Assembly: GCF_014322795.1 (NCBI RefSeq)
Contig: NZ_JAASTT010000003.1
Span: forward strand, 1-64,000
DNA: 64,000 nt
Reading direction: 5' to 3'
Source: Paenilisteria portnoyi
Lineage (GTDB): Bacteria > Bacillota > Bacilli > Lactobacillales > Listeriaceae
Made by a program: the position numbers and the translations under genes. Below the pieces are notes generated by a model. That model ran no database searches. It was not told where the DNA came from and saw only the letters and a list, made by a program, of their open reading frames with translations. Below are positions 1 through 9,037 of the stretch, piece after piece. The stretch's first letter is position 1; every line of letters starts with the position of its first letter.

Positions 1-427
1 CCATTAAATTAGCCAAGAAGCGAAATCCCAAAGTAAAGCCCGTGATTCATAGTGATCGAGGTTTTCAATACACGAGCAATGCCTATAGAGACCTCAAAAA
101 TAAATTTGGGTTTAAGGTAAGCATGTCACGTGTTGCCAAATGTTTAGACAACCAACCGATAGAAAATTTTTGGGGCATACTGAAAGCAGAATATTATTAT
201 CTTCATTCCTTTGTATCCGAAAAGGAGTTAATCCGAGGGATTCATAATTATATCAATTTTTACCAACACGAACGTATTATCGCCAAATTTAATAGCCTTA
301 CTCCGAGTGAATATCGAAATAAGGCCATCAATGAAGCGTAGTCGAACAGATAAATATGGTATTTTTGTTCCAAGTCATATTATTTCTTTTTGTTTTTTAG
401 CCTGTCTACTTGACAGGGAGCAGTTCA
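1..427 (+). mobile_element. Right end of an IS3-family insertion sequence
   Basis: The window starts inside an IS3-family element. The 3' part of its transposase is followed by about 85 bases of AT-rich sequence containing TGTCTACTTGACAGGGAGCA and ending in CA near 427. This resembles the terminal inverted repeat of IS3/IS150-type elements, which end in CA. The left end lies outside the window, so the exact boundary and target duplication cannot be checked. The element sits immediately upstream of the lantibiotic genes and may have helped move them. Confidence 0.6.
3..341 (+). CDS. IS3-family transposase OrfB, C-terminal part (cut by window edge)
   Basis: This is the C-terminal third of an integrase-core (DDE) transposase. 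The reading frame is open from base 3, so the gene continues off the left edge; the first in-window start-like codon (GTG at 42) lies inside the domain and is not the true start. The second catalytic Asp is in HSDRGFQYTS. The catalytic Glu follows in DNQPIENFWGILKAE, which is the usual IS3-family spacing and sequence. The end, with a YQHERI-type segment and LTPSEYR, is typical of the IS150/IS3 OrfB C-terminus. In the family this protein catalyses strand transfer and is normally made as an OrfAB frameshift fusion. Whether this copy is intact upstream cannot be judged. Confidence 0.85.
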   Translation: MKLAKKRNPKVKPVIHSDRGFQYTSNAYRDLKNKFGFKVSMSRVAKCLDNQPIENFWGILKAEYYYLHSFVSEKELIRGIHNYINFYQHERIIAKFNSLTPSEYRNKAINEA

Positions 428-782
428 TATTCCAAGGTTGTGAGCTGTAGTATTTCTTTGTTTTTCCTATTATTCCCAGGGTAAAATGGACTCTTTTGTT
501 TAATAATATGTTAAAATTGTGAATTTTCCTTTTTGTGGTTGCAAAAAGGAAACCAAAGTATTATTGAGATAACATATATGGAAATAAAACCTAGAATAAA
601 AATTCCCCGGTATTATTAGGTAACAATAGAGAGGTAATAGTAATGAAAGCGTTATTATATTTCGTAGGAGCTCTATCGGGGATATGATTAAATCAGTAGC
701 TTTTCACTCAATTATAAAATAATGCTTGTGCAAACAGGAGTTTTTTAGTAATTGAGTAATAATATATAAGGGGGTGAATACC
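428..782 (+). other. AT-rich leader region upstream of the lantibiotic prepeptide genes
   Basis: No complete gene is seen in these roughly 350 bases. They hold an 11-bp hairpin (525-552, arms TTTCCTTTTTG and CAAAAAGGAAA) and a 14-codon open frame at 643-687, preceded by GAGG and starting MKALLYFVGALSG. That frame could be a leader peptide or the stump of a deleted membrane protein. The region must contain the promoter for the prepeptide genes, but no convincing -35/-10 pair stands out. Confidence 0.4.
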
Positions 783-980
783 TTGAAAAATAATATCGAA
801 GCTAAACAAATAGAAAAAAATCTGGTTGAAATCGACTGGATGAAGGAAGTATTGGATCAAGAGTTTGATGACGATATCTTTGGTGCTTGCACTACTAATA
901 CATTCTCTTTAAGCGATTATTGGGGGAATAATGGTGGGTGGTGTACTGCAACACATGAGTGTATGAGTTGGTGTAAATGA
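783..980 (+). CDS. ltnA1: Two-component lantibiotic alpha prepeptide (LtnA1/C55-alpha-like)
   Basis: This is the precursor of the lipid II-binding alpha peptide of a two-component lantibiotic. I chose the TTG at 783 because AAGGGGG lies 8 bases upstream; the in-frame GTG at 774 overlaps that ribosome site. The product has 65 residues: an acidic 35-residue leader ending DDDIFGA and a 30-residue core starting CTTNTFSLSDYWGNNG and ending THECMSWCK. The core has the residues needed for four (methyl)lanthionine rings and the mersacidin-type CTxTHEC motif. It is nearly the lacticin 3147 A1 and staphylococcin C55-alpha core. Position 2 is Thr rather than Ser, so the first ring would be methyllanthionine. 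Ser7, the residue converted to D-Ala in lacticin 3147 A1, is kept. The adjacent LanM1 is its likely modification enzyme and LanT would cut after GA. Confidence 0.95.
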   Translation: MKNNIEAKQIEKNLVEIDWMKEVLDQEFDDDIFGACTTNTFSLSDYWGNNGGWCTATHECMSWCK

Positions 981-1008
981 TCTTAGATTAAGAAAGGTGG
1001 ATAAGTCT

Positions 1009-1197
1009 ATGTTTAATGATAAGAACTTAGAATCAGAAGTAGAACTAGAACTTGGTAAATACCTTGAATCTGATATGATTTCAATGACAGATGATGAGGT
1101 TGTAGGTGGGATTACACCAACAATTATTATAACGGTTGTAACTGGGTACATCTCAACTAATACATGCCCTACAACATCCTGTACAAGAGCTTGTTAA
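1009..1197 (+). CDS. ltnA2: Two-component lantibiotic beta prepeptide (LtnA2/C55-beta-like)
   Basis: This is the precursor of the pore-forming beta partner. ATG 1009 is preferred over GTG 997 because AAGGTGG ends 8 bases before it. The 62-residue product has an acidic leader with the LELGKYLESDMI segment seen in LtnA2 leaders and a double glycine (VVGG) for the LanT C39 peptidase. The 28-residue core starts ITPTIIITVV and ends YISTNTCPTTSCTRAC. The C-terminal half, with three Cys, is almost identical to lacticin 3147 A2 and should form the same three rings. The N-terminal half differs: Thr and branched residues stand where LtnA2 has Ser and Ala. The gene follows ltnA1 after a short gap and precedes lanM1. 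Confidence 0.93.
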   Translation: MFNDKNLESEVELELGKYLESDMISMTDDEVVGGITPTIIITVVTGYISTNTCPTTSCTRAC

Positions 1198-1214
1198 TAA
1201 AGGAGTAGAGAATT

Positions 1215-4136
1215 ATGTTTATCTACAGCAAAAATTTGTATCCAGAGCTTGAAAAGTCTGACTTTGAAGAACACATTATGCCTCTTAGTGAAGATTTAAG
1301 TAAGCTCTCAATAGATGATGAAATACCCAAAATATTATTTTCTAAAATATTGATGCAAGAAGAGTATCCGTATCAAAATATATGCATGAATATCTCTCAG
1401 GGGAAATTTAATCATTTTTGGGATAATGATATAGATAAGCAATTTCTTGATCCTGATTTGTTCAAGAAAACTATCTGTGAGATATTTTCACAGATAGTTT
1501 TCTCATATCTAATTCGATCATTTGCTGAAGACATTAAGAGTTTTAATAAAATGAACCTACCCAAAGATGAAGTATATTCTTCATATATAGATTATTTGCA
1601 AAAAGATGATATGAGAGAATTTTCCTCTAAGTATAAAGTTGGGTGGGTTAGAATCCATAATGTATTAAAAAATAGAATACTGGCATTGATGAAATCTGTA
1701 AACTTAATTAAAAAATATAGATATGATATTCACAAAAAATTTCATATCTCGCAATCTAGTAAAATAAAAATGATTGAGTCTGGTGGAGATACCCATAACA
1801 AAGGATATTCAGTTTTCATTATTACCTTTGAGAATAATGAAAAAATTATTTTTAAGCCACGTTCTGTATCAGGTGAGTTAAACTATTCTCGATTTATAAA
1901 AAAAATCAATGAATTTATATCTCCCCAAATGCCACATTTAGATGTTTTAGACTATGATAACTGCGGATTCACAAATTTTGGGGAATCAATAAATGCTAAA
2001 AATGATATGTATAGTGCTGGAATGATGGCTTGTTTGATGTATTTACTAGATGCTTCAGATATGCACTATAGTAATATTTTGTGGACTGTTGAGGGCCCTC
2101 TACCGGTTGATTTAGAGACGTTGTTTCAACCGAGTAGAATTAGAATGGGAATAGATGAATCAGAAAATAGTGCCTATACGGCTATTGAAAAGTCTGTTTA
2201 TGGAACGGGCGTCTTACCTATTTCAATTGGGAAGAAATCAGTAAAACAAACAGTAGATGTTGGTTTTACGGGTATTAGAGATGAATTTAGTGTGAGTCCG
2301 TTTAAAAATTTTACAGTTATCAATGGTTTTTCACCTGATATAAAGATTGTGTGGGAAGTACAGCCAGTTGATAGATCGCTCTCTAATGATAAACAGTTAG
2401 AAAAAAAGATATTTAAAGATAGTGATAAAATAATCAGAGGATTTTCCTTTCTGTACCTGAAAATTCTAGATAATAAAGAGTTATTCAGAAGAACAGTCTT
2501 AGATATCTTTGAAAATACCCAGATACGCTATTTGCATAATATGACCTACAGATATGAGCAATCACTTAGAGTTTTGACTGACGCCTATCCGTCTAAAAAT
2601 CTTTCCATCGCACAAGCTCTTTTGTCGCGCAACGGAATTTTAAGTATGACAAGTGACAATAGTATTGTTATATCAGAATGCAAGCAACTTTGGGATGGAG
2701 ATATCCCATATTTTACGGTGAAGTTTAATGAGGCCGACGTATATCATAATCATGAAATAATATCTAGACTGCGAAGAAGTCCAAAATCTCAATTCTTGTC
2801 TAAGGTTAATAATTTGTCTGGTGAAGACTTAGATAGACAAATTAAGCTTATAAGATTAGCGTTTGTAGCAAAACTTTCAGATCCTCATGCAGATGGCAAG
2901 GCAGATTATTATGAAGAATATTCGGATGACATTAGAGAGAAGAAAAATATGTATTTAGATGCTAGCCGTACTCAATCAATTACAAAAGTTTTAGACTACT
3001 TCACAAAAAATCTTGTTTGTACAGTATTAGATGATAGATATAAGCATCTTCCTAAGACTTGGCTTGGACCAGTGGCACGATTTGAAGGAGAAGGTTGGAC
3101 ACCTGGTGTTTTGGGGTATGATTTATACAGTGGAAGAACAGGTATTGCCTTAGCCTTATTAGCATCATCAAAAGTATTGTCGAACGATGAGGCTTATAAT
3201 ATTGGATTTGATATTTTTGATAAATCTGCCGATATTTTAGAAGGAAAAAGCTTCGAACTTAGAAATTTAATGATGTCTGGCATAGGAGCGTATACAGGTG
3301 TCACTGGTTTTTTGTGGTCGCTTTTCAAAGCAGGTTGCCTAATAGAAAATATGCGATGGAAGAGAACGGCTATTGCATCTATGAAACTGTTAGATAGTTA
3401 TTTAGAAGATATAGATTCCAATTACTTTGATATGATTTCAGGTAAGAGTGGTGCTATCATAATGAAATTAGAAATGGATCAAAATTACTATCTAGATGAA
3501 ATATTCCTTCAAAAATTAATAGAAAATGCGTATATGAAAATTAATTCTAACGATGAAAATTTGACTTCTGGATTAGCTCATGGTCTTGGGCAAGTTATTT
3601 TGTTTTTTGCTAAGGTACAACAGAGACAACCTAATGACTCGGTAAAGAAAATTATATCGGATACTGTAAGCATAATGAAAGAAAAATATACTGATAGTAA
3701 TAATGTTATAAATATTTATTGTGGTCTGGAAAATCAAATTTCTTCGACTTGGTGCAATGGTTTAAGTGGGATACTACTTGCTTACTATGAAGCTTACAAA
3801 GCAAATTGTATATCAAAGGTGGAAGTTGAAAAAATTATAAAGCAATTGAGAGGTACCCCTATCTCGAAAATACCTATTTTATGCCATGGCAGCTTAGGAA
3901 TTATAGAAGTTCTTAACTATATAAAAATTGACTTCGAGGAGGTTGTGATTGCTATGATAAAAGAGTTAGAGGAAACATTCTGTTCACCTGAATATATCTA
4001 CCAATATTTTGAAAATAGTAAGGGGAGATATCCATTGAGCCCAGGTATAATGTCTGGTCAAGCAGGTGGAATCTTATATCTTAGTGGAATATTAAATTCT
4101 AATCTTAATATTTCCCCTGTTGTTATTGGTAAGTAA
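1215..4136 (+). CDS. ltnM1: Class II lanthipeptide synthetase LanM1
   Basis: This bifunctional LanM enzyme dehydrates Ser/Thr in a prepeptide and then cyclises them with Cys. At 973 residues it has the usual LanM length. The N-terminal dehydratase half carries FKPRSVSG (about residue 212), DMHYSNILW (about 281) and a DLETLFQ segment, matching the conserved kinase-like phosphorylation and elimination site. The C-terminal LanC-like cyclase half keeps the His-containing SGLAHGLG and the zinc ligands in WCNGLSG (about 846) and CHGSLG (about 889). The start has AAAGGAG nine bases upstream. In lacticin 3147 the first LanM modifies the A1 peptide, so by position this one probably processes the alpha peptide. 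The start of lanT lies two bases after its stop, so the genes are co-transcribed. Confidence 0.95.
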   Translation: MFIYSKNLYPELEKSDFEEHIMPLSEDLSKLSIDDEIPKILFSKILMQEEYPYQNICMNISQGKFNHFWDNDIDKQFLDPDLFKKTICEIFSQIVFSYLIRSFAEDIKSFNKMNLPKDEVYSSYIDYLQKDDMREFSSKYKVGWVRIHNVLKNRILALMKSVNLIKKYRYDIHKKFHISQSSKIKMIESGGDTHNKGYSVFIITFENNEKIIFKPRSVSGELNYSRFIKKINEFISPQMPHLDVLDYDNCGFTNFGESINAKNDMYSAGMMACLMYLLDASDMHYSNILWTVEGPLPVDLETLFQPSRIRMGIDESENSAYTAIEKSVYGTGVLPISIGKKSVKQTVDVGFTGIRDEFSVSPFKNFTVINGFSPDIKIVWEVQPVDRSLSNDKQLEKKIFKDSDKIIRGFSFLYLKILDNKELFRRTVLDIFENTQIRYLHNMTYRYEQSLRVLTDAYPSKNLSIAQALLSRNGILSMTSDNSIVISECKQLWDGDIPYFTVKFNEADVYHNHEIISRLRRSPKSQFLSKVNNLSGEDLDRQIKLIRLAFVAKLSDPHADGKADYYEEYSDDIREKKNMYLDASRTQSITKVLDYFTKNLVCTVLDDRYKHLPKTWLGPVARFEGEGWTPGVLGYDLYSGRTGIALALLASSKVLSNDEAYNIGFDIFDKSADILEGKSFELRNLMMSGIGAYTGVTGFLWSLFKAGCLIENMRWKRTAIASMKLLDSYLEDIDSNYFDMISGKSGAIIMKLEMDQNYYLDEIFLQKLIENAYMKINSNDENLTSGLAHGLGQVILFFAKVQQRQPNDSVKKIISDTVSIMKEKYTDSNNVINIYCGLENQISSTWCNGLSGILLAYYEAYKANCISKVEVEKIIKQLRGTPISKIPILCHGSLGIIEVLNYIKIDFEEVVIAMIKELEETFCSPEYIYQYFENSKGRYPLSPGIMSGQAGGILYLSGILNSNLNISPVVIGK

Positions 4137-4138
4137 AT

Positions 4139-6310
4139 ATGAGTATGTTCAAAGGGAAGAAACAACTTAAACCTACTTTACAGTTAGCTCAAACTGAATG
4201 TGGACTTTGCTGTAGCAGAACAATATTAGATTACTTCGGCTATGAAATTTCATTGACGGAATTAAGACAATTTGAAGAACCTGGAAGAGATGGTCTCAGC
4301 TTTAAAAAAATCAAATATTTGTTGGAGAAATTTAAGCTAGAAGCGAATATTTATAAGGTGAAAAATTCTAAAGTTTTTGATACTTTGTCATCTCCAGTCA
4401 TTGCATTTTGGAAAGGTTATCACTTTATTTGTATTGAATCATTTACTGAAAATCATGTAATAATAATGGATCCTTCTATTGGAAGGATTAAAGTTTCAAA
4501 AGATGAGTTCTTCAGAGATTTTAGTTACTATATTTTAATACCGTCGTTGTCTGTAAATTTCAATAAAAGAAGTAAAAGTAAAACCGAAAAATGGCGAAAA
4601 AAATATATTTGGCCCCAAAATATGCTATCTACCTATCTGTTATTACTTTGTATAAGCATTATTATGGTTGCAATCACTCTTTCTATTCCAATATTCACAG
4701 AATATCTTGTTGATTACAGAATTAATAGTGAAAAAAATCTTTTGTTTCTTTTATCTATACTAATAGGGAGTGCTATACTATTAATTATACTTACATATTT
4801 ACGTACTCTTCTTTCAATAAAATTAATTTATAGATTTAGCAAACATCTGGTGAATGGAGCGTTTAAAAGCCTGCTTTCTCTACCGGCAAAGTATTTCACG
4901 GTTCGTGCTCCAGGAGAAATAATATTCAGATTAAATTCACTTACAAGAATTCAAGATGTTTTGGGAACAACTATAGTGCAAACTTTTCTTGATTTGATTA
5001 GCGGTGTATCAATTTTAATCTATATCTTTTTCATATCTCCAATCATAGGAACTGTAACAACTACTTTATCTCTATTAACTTTAGTATTTCTAATAGCGAC
5101 TCAACGTTTAATTAAGAATTTAACTGATAGAGAGCTTCACGAAGGTACTCATGCCCAAAGTATACAGTTAGATGCTGTAATGTCAATTAATAATGTAAAG
5201 TTAGGGGGCTATATTCAATCATATATAAATGATTGGGAGAGCAGCTATAATAAGTTTCTTAACGCAATGACTTATCGTGTAAAAATACAGAAAGGATTAG
5301 TTGGTTCAATTTTATCAGGAGTCCAGATGTTTGCCCCATTAATAATATTAGTGGTGAGTTTATATTTGGTACATCTTAAGGAACTGACGTTAGGTCAAGC
5401 TGTTGCAGCTCAATCCATAGTTTCTTTGCTATTTGTATATATAAATTCAATTTTTTCTACCTACGCTGAAGTTCAAGTTGCTAGTCGTTATATAGAGCTT
5501 GCCGAAGACATATTTGATTATCCCGCTGAAAATATGAACGGTGATTTTTCTTGTCTATCATCGGGGAATGTAAAAACTAATAATTTGTCTTATAGTTATG
5601 CTTCCGATAAAGTCTATGCTGTTAAAAATATTGATGTAGAAATTAGTGACGGAGAGACTATTGCATTAGTTGGTGGTTCTGGTTCTGGGAAAACAACACT
5701 TGGGAAATTGCTCTGTAGTTTATTTCATCCAAGTACTGGCACTTTGTTATATGATTCTATCAATTTTGATTTGTACAACTTAAACGATTTAAGAAAATAC
5801 ATCGGTTATATACCCCAAGAAGCAAATTTGCATAACCGTACTATTATAGAAAATCTAAAACTTGGTAACGAATTAAATGAAGATTCCATAATTCAATTTT
5901 GCGGCTCACTACCATTTTTAGATTTTATTCATGAATTACCTATGAAATATAATACCGTGATATCAGAAATGGGAGCAAATTTATCTGGTGGACAGAGGCA
6001 ACGTATACACATAGCTAAGATTTTACTTCAAAACCCAAAAATCTTAATTATGGATGAAGCAACTTCATCTTTAGATAATATATCTCAGCTATTAGTATAT
6101 GAGGAACTCTCAAAACTTAAGTGTACAAAAGTAATAATAGCGCATAGATTAGCTACTATACTAAATGCAGATCGAATCTTTGTCATGAGTAAGGGAGAGA
6201 TAATACAGACTGGTACTCATGAGGAGCTTATTAGCGAAAATGGGCTATATCAGCAGTTATTTGATGCCGAAATTAAAAGGGGGACTAGTAATGGAAATAG
6301 CCTCAAATAA
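4139..6310 (+). CDS. ltnT: Lantibiotic ABC transporter with N-terminal C39 leader peptidase (LanT)
   Basis: This is the exporter that removes the leader and secretes both peptides. It has 723 residues. The N-terminal peptidase C39 domain has catalytic Cys21 in QTECGLCC and the His in GYHFICIE (about residue 95), followed by the DPS segment. A six-helix ABC membrane domain follows (about 160-440). The nucleotide-binding domain has Walker A GGSGSGKTT (about 514), signature LSGGQRQR and Walker B ILIMDEATSSLD. All catalytic residues seem intact. Its last 20 bases overlap the start of lanM2, implying translational coupling. It probably forms a membrane complex with the two LanM enzymes. The ribosome site is weak, so the next ATG, two codons on (4145), is an alternative start. 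Confidence 0.94.
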   Translation: MSMFKGKKQLKPTLQLAQTECGLCCSRTILDYFGYEISLTELRQFEEPGRDGLSFKKIKYLLEKFKLEANIYKVKNSKVFDTLSSPVIAFWKGYHFICIESFTENHVIIMDPSIGRIKVSKDEFFRDFSYYILIPSLSVNFNKRSKSKTEKWRKKYIWPQNMLSTYLLLLCISIIMVAITLSIPIFTEYLVDYRINSEKNLLFLLSILIGSAILLIILTYLRTLLSIKLIYRFSKHLVNGAFKSLLSLPAKYFTVRAPGEIIFRLNSLTRIQDVLGTTIVQTFLDLISGVSILIYIFFISPIIGTVTTTLSLLTLVFLIATQRLIKNLTDRELHEGTHAQSIQLDAVMSINNVKLGGYIQSYINDWESSYNKFLNAMTYRVKIQKGLVGSILSGVQMFAPLIILVVSLYLVHLKELTLGQAVAAQSIVSLLFVYINSIFSTYAEVQVASRYIELAEDIFDYPAENMNGDFSCLSSGNVKTNNLSYSYASDKVYAVKNIDVEISDGETIALVGGSGSGKTTLGKLLCSLFHPSTGTLLYDSINFDLYNLNDLRKYIGYIPQEANLHNRTIIENLKLGNELNEDSIIQFCGSLPFLDFIHELPMKYNTVISEMGANLSGGQRQRIHIAKILLQNPKILIMDEATSSLDNISQLLVYEELSKLKCTKVIIAHRLATILNADRIFVMSKGEIIQTGTHEELISENGLYQQLFDAEIKRGTSNGNSLK

Positions 6311-9026
6311 ATTATTGTGTTCTATAAAACAATACTACTCACAAGAACTATCAGATACATTGCAAAAGATAGATAGATTGTGTATGGAACATAGAGAAAT
6401 TTCTAATGTTAGTATTTCATTAGAAAAATGTTTAGATTCGCTCTTAGAAACCTCTGTGTGGAGACTATGTCACAAAACCTTTGTATATGAGTTCCATGAG
6501 TACAGAAAATCTGTATCTATCCCTGCCAACCCTTTGTCTTCTAAGGCATTTAATCAGTTTGTCCAATTAATTGATAAACATACTTTAGAGGTATGGTTTA
6601 ACAAATATAAAGTATTAAAAGATATACTCACTAAGACAATTAAAAATATTTGTTTTTTTATGTATGAAGTGTGTCAAAATTTCTTCAAGGATTTAGATAC
6701 ACTATCATCTGAAGGTTTTATTAGTGATTGTTCAAAATTACAATCAGTTACTCACTTAGATTCTGATCCTCACAATGGAGCGAAAGTGATGCTTTGCTTT
6801 GAGTTTCAGGATGATAATAAAGTACTATACAAACCTAGATCTGTAGATGTTGATATAGTCATTGATAAGATATTCAAAAAAATCTTAAGGTTTAGTGAGC
6901 TAAATAATTACACTCCCGTACCTAAAACATTGCCTAAAAAGGGATATGGATGGCAAAAGTGTATTGAACGACATCCAGTAGAACATGGTGAAATAAACAA
7001 TGCGTTTTATAATCTCGGATTGACTTCTGCTTTATTTAGTTGCATAGGTACAACTGACTTACATGATGAAAATATCCTATTCAATGCCGCTAATCCATAC
7101 TTCATAGATCTTGAAACAAGCCTGCAGCCATCAGCCAGTGTCGATAGCACAAATTTAGCAAATGAACTAAGTGAGGTACTGTCACATTCAATAGTAGGTA
7201 CGTCTATAATTCCAGCCAAAATGATGAGTATGCCCAAAAGTTTATTGATAGGAGCTATTAACACGCCATTTAGTCAAGAGACAACAGAAATGATTTTTAG
7301 TATGAAAAATTATGGTACTGATGCAGTCGATATAGCTAAAGAGAAAAAAGAAATTAAGCGTTTAACTATACCTCTCACCTTACATGGTGGAAAGGCTCCA
7401 AACCCTCTATCTTATCAAAGAGATTTTTTAAACGGGTACTCAGTAGCATACAAAAAAGTTATATCTAAAAAAGAAGAAATATTATCCTTTATAATAGGAT
7501 TGAATTTCCCATTAAGAATTGTTTTAAGGCCAACCGTACAGTATTTCCTTATGTTAGATGCATGCTTGTTCCCTGAAAATTTAACTAATTATGTTAGGTT
7601 AAACAAAATATTATCATATATGAAACCCTCGAGACTTCCTAAGGAGGAAGTAACTTCAGATATTTTAATAGAAGAGATGAATATATTGAAAAATGGTGAT
7701 ATTCCAAGCTTTTATATTAATGTAGATGAGACTAAAATAGAAGCTGGCAAGTTTATATCTCAACAGGCTTTCGAACTTTCTCCTATAGATAATCTAAAAA
7801 GAAGACTTCGAAATATCTCTGAATTCACTTTATTAATGGATAAACGACTAATCGCTGAGGGGTTTTCAGAAATTAGAGAACATATATCTAATGTATCGGG
7901 GGTGAAAAAAATTCATAATTCTCCTTTGTTCATGGAGACTTTAGAAGAGATGACTATAGATAATCCTAGACCTCTAATCAATCTATTGCTTAGGCTTTCG
8001 ATTTCAACCAATGAGACAGACGCGAGTACTGGTTGGATTGGGGGAATCTACGGTAATATCCCTTTTTCATATCAGTCTACTAGCCTTTGTAGCTTTCATG
8101 ATGTGGGCGGAATTGTTTTTTTACTAGATCATCTGGTAAAATTCCAACCATGCCACCAAGAAAAAAAACTTCTCGATAGTACTAAGAAAGGTCTTATAGA
8201 ATTAGAAGAAAAATATTTTTCAAAAAATGTAGGCCATAGTCAATCTATAATATCTGGGCGGGAATCTATTGAATATCTTCTGAATTTCAAATCAGATAGT
8301 ATAAATGAGTTAGAAAAAGTCATTTTAGACATGTCTGAAACGACTCTTTTGGGGGATGTGTTTCTGGGGGTTTTAGGAATTGGTTTAGTTTATTCCTCTT
8401 TTGAAAAAACTTCTTTTATCGCCTTAGAATTAGTAAGTACAAAAATTAAATCCAAGGATTATACGTTCGAAGAAAAGGGTATCGCTCATGGAGAGTTAGG
8501 AGCGATATGGACTAAATTTAGGTTGTCCTTCAAATTAAATGAACTTGAGAAGTGCAAACAGTACTTTTATGAAGTACAAGACATCAAATTGAGTCATTCC
8601 GGATGGTGTAATGGATATGCTGGATTACTAATGGTATTAGCTGAAATGTCGAAAAAGTTATCTATAGATATCGATTTAGGCCCATATATTGAAGAGGCTA
8701 TTAAATTACCTGAAAAAGATGCAATTGATTTATCAGTATGTCACGGAGCGTCCGGCGTATTACAGAGCTTGCTATACGTTTATAATCTATTTGATGATTC
8801 CGACTTATTATTGTTAGCAAACCAATATTGGGGAGCTGTACTAAAAAAAGCTAAAAAAAATGAATTTTATACTGGAGAACATAGTCGAGATTATATATTA
8901 GGATATTTTTTGGGGTGGGGAGGTATAGCAGATTCTTCATTGTTACTAAAAATGTGTAATCAAAAAAAAGAAGTCTGGTTTCCGCTAAATCTTAGCTCAT
9001 TTAGCTATCAGAACGAAATTCACTAG
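6291..9026 (+). CDS. ltnM2: Class II lanthipeptide synthetase LanM2
   Basis: This is the second LanM of the two-component system, expected to modify the beta peptide. A longer open frame begins at 6219 inside lanT, but ATG 6291 has AAGGGGG seven bases upstream and gives 911 residues, a normal LanM length. The dehydratase domain shows YKPRSVD, TTDLHDENILF (about residue 257) and FIDLETSLQ. The cyclase domain has KGIAHGELG, zinc ligands in HSGWCNGYAG (about 771) and CHGASG (about 817), and a final LGWGGIADS segment. It shares the architecture of LanM1 but is clearly diverged from it, as in lacticin 3147, where each synthetase is dedicated to one peptide. The reductase gene starts 11 bases downstream. 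Confidence 0.94.
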   Translation: MEIASNKLLCSIKQYYSQELSDTLQKIDRLCMEHREISNVSISLEKCLDSLLETSVWRLCHKTFVYEFHEYRKSVSIPANPLSSKAFNQFVQLIDKHTLEVWFNKYKVLKDILTKTIKNICFFMYEVCQNFFKDLDTLSSEGFISDCSKLQSVTHLDSDPHNGAKVMLCFEFQDDNKVLYKPRSVDVDIVIDKIFKKILRFSELNNYTPVPKTLPKKGYGWQKCIERHPVEHGEINNAFYNLGLTSALFSCIGTTDLHDENILFNAANPYFIDLETSLQPSASVDSTNLANELSEVLSHSIVGTSIIPAKMMSMPKSLLIGAINTPFSQETTEMIFSMKNYGTDAVDIAKEKKEIKRLTIPLTLHGGKAPNPLSYQRDFLNGYSVAYKKVISKKEEILSFIIGLNFPLRIVLRPTVQYFLMLDACLFPENLTNYVRLNKILSYMKPSRLPKEEVTSDILIEEMNILKNGDIPSFYINVDETKIEAGKFISQQAFELSPIDNLKRRLRNISEFTLLMDKRLIAEGFSEIREHISNVSGVKKIHNSPLFMETLEEMTIDNPRPLINLLLRLSISTNETDASTGWIGGIYGNIPFSYQSTSLCSFHDVGGIVFLLDHLVKFQPCHQEKKLLDSTKKGLIELEEKYFSKNVGHSQSIISGRESIEYLLNFKSDSINELEKVILDMSETTLLGDVFLGVLGIGLVYSSFEKTSFIALELVSTKIKSKDYTFEEKGIAHGELGAIWTKFRLSFKLNELEKCKQYFYEVQDIKLSHSGWCNGYAGLLMVLAEMSKKLSIDIDLGPYIEEAIKLPEKDAIDLSVCHGASGVLQSLLYVYNLFDDSDLLLLANQYWGAVLKKAKKNEFYTGEHSRDYILGYFLGWGGIADSSLLLKMCNQKKEVWFPLNLSSFSYQNEIH

Positions 9027-9037
9027 GAGATGAAATT

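Noticed and set aside
6219-6290. Longer start for LanM2 at 6219
   Set aside because: It would lie inside the lanT coding region with no ribosome site; ATG 6291 has AAGGGGG and gives a normal length.
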